Shown here one piece after another: positions 60,878 to 64,000 of a stretch of DNA of 64,000 bases. The stretch is taken from positions 49,277-113,276 of the forward strand of contig NZ_JARXYX010000035.1 of NCBI RefSeq assembly GCF_029893585.1. Reading direction: 5' to 3'. This DNA comes from Streptomyces sp. LBL. GTDB lineage: Bacteria; Actinomycetota; Actinomycetes; Streptomycetales; Streptomycetaceae. The position numbers were made by a program, and so were the translations under genes. The notes under the pieces are model-generated. The model was not told the DNA's origin. It ran no database searches and worked only from the letters and a program-made list of their open reading frames with translations. The stretch's first letter is position 1, and every line of letters begins with the position of its first letter.

Positions 60878-61333
60878 GTGGAAGCTGAGTTGACAGCTCT
60901 TGCAGTATCCGGGGCCACGACACTCGTCGGGCTGATGGTTTCGGAAACCTGGACACAGGCGAGGGACCGAGTCGCTCGATTCTTCGCACGTGGTGGGGAC
61001 GAGGGCTCCGCTGTGGAGGAACTGGGACGGTCTCACCAGGAACTCATGGCAGCTCGTGCTGCCCAGGACGAACTCGCCGGAGCGGACATCGAGGCCGAGT
61101 GGCGGACGCGACTGCGTCGCGTTCTGCAGGCTGATCCCCAAGCTGCCGAAGAACTGCGGAGTCTGCTGGCTGAGTTGGAACCGATTATCGATGACAAACA
61201 GGGCGCTTCCGTGCACAACAGCATCAGCGGGGGCGTGCAGAACGGCCCGGTCATCCAGGGGCAGCACTTCTCCGGCCTGACCTTCGGCAGCCCCGAACGG
61301 GTTTCGCCCGAGCAGGGGGCCGGAGGACAGTGA
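60878..61333 (+). CDS. small helical protein paired with the STAND NTPase
   Basis: 151 residues from GTG 60878, chosen for GGGGGAAG just before it (ATG 60863 also open). One hydrophobic N-terminal helix (LAVSGATTLVGLMVSETWTQ), a coiled coil (ELMAARAAQDELAGADIEAE) and an end motif NSISGGVQNGPVIQGQHFSG. A similar end motif opens the NTPase that follows, whose start overlaps this stop (GTGA). Such small partners are common before NB-ARC genes in Streptomyces. Confidence 0.65.
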   Translation: MEAELTALAVSGATTLVGLMVSETWTQARDRVARFFARGGDEGSAVEELGRSHQELMAARAAQDELAGADIEAEWRTRLRRVLQADPQAAEELRSLLAELEPIIDDKQGASVHNSISGGVQNGPVIQGQHFSGLTFGSPERVSPEQGAGGQ

Positions 61334-63507
61334 GGAGCGAGAGTCCTGAGGGCGTGCCCCAAGGATCGCAGGTCAGGAACGAGCTGTCCGGGAACGTCGA
61401 CGGACCGGTCGTTCAGGCCCAGGAGGTCCATGGCGGCATCACGTTCCACGTCCATTCGGCGCCGCTCGATGATCCGCTGTCCCGTCCTGATCAGATGCCA
61501 CCGCTGCCTGGGCGGTACGTCAACCACACGAATGCGCTGTCGTTCCTGGACTCGGGTCTGGCCGATGCCACGCCCGATTCCTCCGGCATCGGCTTCGGCG
61601 TGGTCTCCGGTATGCCTGGTGTCGGCAAGACCACGCTGGTCTGCCGGTGGGCCGGCACGGTGCAGGACCGCTTTCCGGACGGACAGCTCTTCATCGACTA
61701 CGCCAAACTGCGTCGGAAGAAGGGTGGCGCCGTGTCGGCAGCGGTCACAGCGTGCCTGAAGAGCCTCGGGGTACGCGACGCGTTCTTGCCGGAGTCCCTT
61801 GAGGACCTGACCGCGCTCTTTCGGACCCGCTCTGCTGGCCGCCGGATCCTCGTCGTGCTCGACGATGTCGACGAGCCTGCCCAGGTGCTGCCGCTGGTGC
61901 CGAAAGGGCCTGGCAGCGTGCTGCTGGTTACCAGCAACATCAGGCTGGGGGAGCTGAGTCTGGACGGCGCCCGCCCGCTGTACCTCGAACCGTTGGACAT
62001 GGACAGTGGGCTTCGGTTGCTGGCACAACGGTGTGGTGAGGAGGCTGTGGAGGCGGAGCGTGACGCAGCCGAACGACTCGTCGTGTTCTGTGCGGGCCTG
62101 CCGAAGGCGCTGCACCTGGTGGCGGCTCGCTTCCTGAACAGCAAGCGGATCACGATGAGCCGACTCGCCGAGGAACTGGCCGATGAATCGCGACGCCTGC
62201 GAGGGCTGTCTCTGCGAGGAGAACACTCCGTGGCCGCAGCGCTCGAGCTCGTCTATCGGGCACTCCCGCTCGATGCAGCGCGCCTGTACCAAGCCCTGGG
62301 CTGGATCCCGGGCCGCACCTTCGACGCCGGCACGGCTGCTGTTGCTGCGCATCTCGACACGGTACAGACAGAGGAGCTCCTGGACGTCCTGGAGGAAGCC
62401 AGTCTCGTTGATGTGACCGAAGACGGCCGCTTCCGCTTACACGACCTTGTTCGCCTCCACGCACGCGAGCGCGCGACCGGAGCAGCCGAGCAGGACCCTG
62501 AGGTTGGCCAGCTGGCCGTGGTGGAGCGCGTGGCCACCCACTACTTGGCCCTCACTGCTTTCGCCGACCGTTCCATCAGAGAGGAGCGGCTCAGGATCGG
62601 GGACTTGGAGGGCCTCCAGCGAGGTGCGCCGGACCCCTTCGCCGTGGACGGCGGACCGGATCCGCTGGCCTGGCTGGAAGCCGAGAGCGCCAATATCCTG
62701 GCCGTTCTACGGGATGCGTCACGGCTCGGGCTCCACGCGTGCGTATGGCAACTGGCTGAATGCTTCACGGTTCTGTTCCTGCACCGCAGGTATCTGGAGG
62801 AATGGACGGAGTCCCTGGAACTGGGCGTGACGGCAGCGGCCAAGGCAGTGGTGCCAGCCGCGGAGGGCCGGTTGCGCAGCCTGCTGTCGCGGCCGCTCAT
62901 GGACCTTGAACGGAGCGAGAGGGCACGGGCGGAGCTGGAGAAGGCAGTCGCCTGCGCCGAGGTGTCGGGGCATACCGCACTGCAGGCCTCTGTGCAGGAG
63001 TTCTTCGGACGCTACTGGGACCGCTTCGACGCCGCCCGTGCGGTGGAGGCGTACCGACAGTCCGTCGAGCTCAACATCGAAGCCGGGGAATGGCGAGGGG
63101 TGGCCATTGCTACCTACTTCCTCGGCTGTGCGCAAGACGCCGCCGGCCACCACGAGCAGGCACTGGACACACTCTGCCGGGCCCAGCAGGACCTGCTGGC
63201 CCGCAACGACAAGCGGATGGCCGCTAGGGCCTTGGCTGCGACCGGGGCCGTCCATGACCATCTGGGCGACCCGGGCACGGCGATGCGCGTGCTGGGCGAG
63301 GCAGCAGATGCACTCCGTGAGGAGAAGGCGAGCCACTACGAGGCGCAGGCCCTGGTGCTGCTTGCCGACATCGCGGGCCGCACCGGGGGAGCCCTGGAGA
63401 CCGTACGGGAACATCTTCGCCGGGCCTACGAGATCTACAAGACAGGTGGCAGCCTGGAGGCGGCCAAACTGCAGGAACGACTCGATCTGCTGGACGGAAC
63501 CGGCTGA
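61330..63507 (+). CDS. NB-ARC/TPR STAND NTPase
   Basis: 725 residues. The N-terminus holds ELSGNVDGPVVQAQEVHGG; Walker A is SGMPGVGKTTLVCRW (about 93-107), Walker B RRILVVLDDVDEP (about 171). A winged helix and then TPR-type helical repeats (EQALDTLCRAQQDLLARNDK and DPGTAMRVLGEAADALREEK) follow. STAND proteins oligomerise on sensing a signal. No catalytic effector domain is visible; the small protein upstream may serve as effector. Ends 9 bp from the convergent gene. Confidence 0.85.
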   Translation: MRSESPEGVPQGSQVRNELSGNVDGPVVQAQEVHGGITFHVHSAPLDDPLSRPDQMPPLPGRYVNHTNALSFLDSGLADATPDSSGIGFGVVSGMPGVGKTTLVCRWAGTVQDRFPDGQLFIDYAKLRRKKGGAVSAAVTACLKSLGVRDAFLPESLEDLTALFRTRSAGRRILVVLDDVDEPAQVLPLVPKGPGSVLLVTSNIRLGELSLDGARPLYLEPLDMDSGLRLLAQRCGEEAVEAERDAAERLVVFCAGLPKALHLVAARFLNSKRITMSRLAEELADESRRLRGLSLRGEHSVAAALELVYRALPLDAARLYQALGWIPGRTFDAGTAAVAAHLDTVQTEELLDVLEEASLVDVTEDGRFRLHDLVRLHARERATGAAEQDPEVGQLAVVERVATHYLALTAFADRSIREERLRIGDLEGLQRGAPDPFAVDGGPDPLAWLEAESANILAVLRDASRLGLHACVWQLAECFTVLFLHRRYLEEWTESLELGVTAAAKAVVPAAEGRLRSLLSRPLMDLERSERARAELEKAVACAEVSGHTALQASVQEFFGRYWDRFDAARAVEAYRQSVELNIEAGEWRGVAIATYFLGCAQDAAGHHEQALDTLCRAQQDLLARNDKRMAARALAATGAVHDHLGDPGTAMRVLGEAADALREEKASHYEAQALVLLADIAGRTGGALETVREHLRRAYEIYKTGGSLEAAKLQERLDLLDGTG

Positions 63508-63516
63508 TCGCGTTCC

Positions 63517-63918
63517 TCAGAGCACCGAGGCGGTGGGCGGGAAGCGCCTCAACCAGAGGCCGACGTCGTCCGTCCTTGCATCGCCAACGCGTAGCGTCAC
63601 CAGGGCGTCGTCAAGCGGCAGGCCCTCGCGCAAGCATGTGTAGACGGCGGCGGCGGGTAGCCCGGGGTCCACAATGGGTCCCGTGACCGTCGTCTCTACG
63701 ATCCGCCCGTCGCGCAGCCCCACCAGAGAGCTGTTCCTTCCCGTCACCGTGGCGGCGAGCCGGCAGCCGGGAAATCGGCTCAGAGTGTCCCTGATCCAGG
63801 AAAGAGCGCTGACCGCGTTCGGAGTGTGATGGCGGCGCATGACTACCGATGCGCTCTCGGCCAACTGGCGATCCCGCTCCTCCTCGTCACAGGCGAGGTG
63901 CCGGATGTGGACGTTCAC
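63517..63918 (-). CDS. hypothetical protein
   Basis: 133 residues from GTG 63918, preceded by GGGGAAATAC; another GTG at 63942 has a similar GGGGAATTAC before it because the region is duplicated. WIRDTLSRFPGCRLAATVTG and EGLPLDDALVTLRVG suggest an alpha/beta protein. No family recognised. Confidence 0.5.
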   Translation of the reverse strand: MNVHIRHLACDEEERDRQLAESASVVMRRHHTPNAVSALSWIRDTLSRFPGCRLAATVTGRNSSLVGLRDGRIVETTVTGPIVDPGLPAAAVYTCLREGLPLDDALVTLRVGDARTDDVGLWLRRFPPTASVL

Positions 63919-63961
63919 GTATTTCCCCGGGGCTGAGTTCACGTAATTCCCCAGCCCCGGG
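63913..63961. repeat. direct and inverted repeats at the start of the last gene
   Basis: GTTCACGTATTTCCCC (63913-63928) recurs with one change at 63937-63952, and CCCGGGGCTG (63926-63935) is inverted at 63952-63961. The duplication creates two start codons with ribosome sites 24 bp apart. The last 39 bases of the window show nothing more. Confidence 0.7.
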
Positions 63962-64000
63962 CGCCGATGGCGTCTACTTGACCGACGGCTTGGCGGGCTT

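Noticed and set aside
63943..64000. Start of another gene at the right edge
   Set aside because: Too short to judge; the visible bases give no ribosome site or motif.

Overview
High GC, dense coding, GTG/TTG starts, many 4-nt start/stop overlaps, a regulator plus DUF397 pair and an F420 gene (fbiC) point to a Streptomyces chromosome (established knowledge for the families; genus is inference). The left 20 kb looks like conserved chromosome; most of the rest is accessory, with at least three mobile or defence modules.

Layout. 1-20 kb: end of fbiC, an L,D-transpeptidase-like pseudoenzyme, a DUF2165 protein, a degenerate ADP-ribosylglycohydrolase, a sodium:solute symporter, an SDR and an EthD-like protein that share a palindromic operator, a GT-C-like membrane protein, a D-Ala-D-Ala carboxypeptidase with a very long acidic N-terminus, a GPP34 protein, an HTH-DUF5753/DUF397 pair, glutathione peroxidase, a ferritin-like protein and a decayed Asp23/Gls24 cluster. 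19.3-23 kb: GNAT, a WYL regulator divergent from VOC and monooxygenase genes, then small Cys-rich genes and broken remnants.

23.1-29.3 kb: an island bounded by two identical 43-bp copies of the 3' half of a tRNA-Arg(CCT) gene. It carries an EACC1 protein and a caspase / P-loop NTPase / WD40 protein of the bacterial conflict-system type. The caspase gene has a frameshift and a stop codon in its first 50 codons. No integrase is visible.

29.5-38.4 kb: transposition-derived genes: a DDE transposase-like protein translationally coupled to a tyrosine-recombinase-like protein without the usual catalytic residues, a winged-helix protein, an XRE regulator, and one polypeptide that fuses a TniA/Mu-type integrase core to a TniB-type AAA ATPase. 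38.4-43.2 kb holds RHH, DUF6221, PadR and other small genes.

43.3-59.1 kb: a complete class 1 DISARM phage-defence operon (drmD, drmMI, drmA, drmB, drmC). The 3' end of the drmMI methyltransferase gene is one arm of an invertible arrangement: a perfect 334-bp inverted repeat flanks the expressed C-terminus and a silent alternative C-terminus on the other strand, next to an intact tyrosine recombinase gene. Inversion would fuse the alternative tail in frame. This apparent phase-variable DISARM is the most striking system here. 59.2-64 kb adds an XRE-ImmA/IrrE plus PIN pair and a coupled small protein plus NB-ARC/TPR STAND NTPase, making 43-63.5 kb a defence island.
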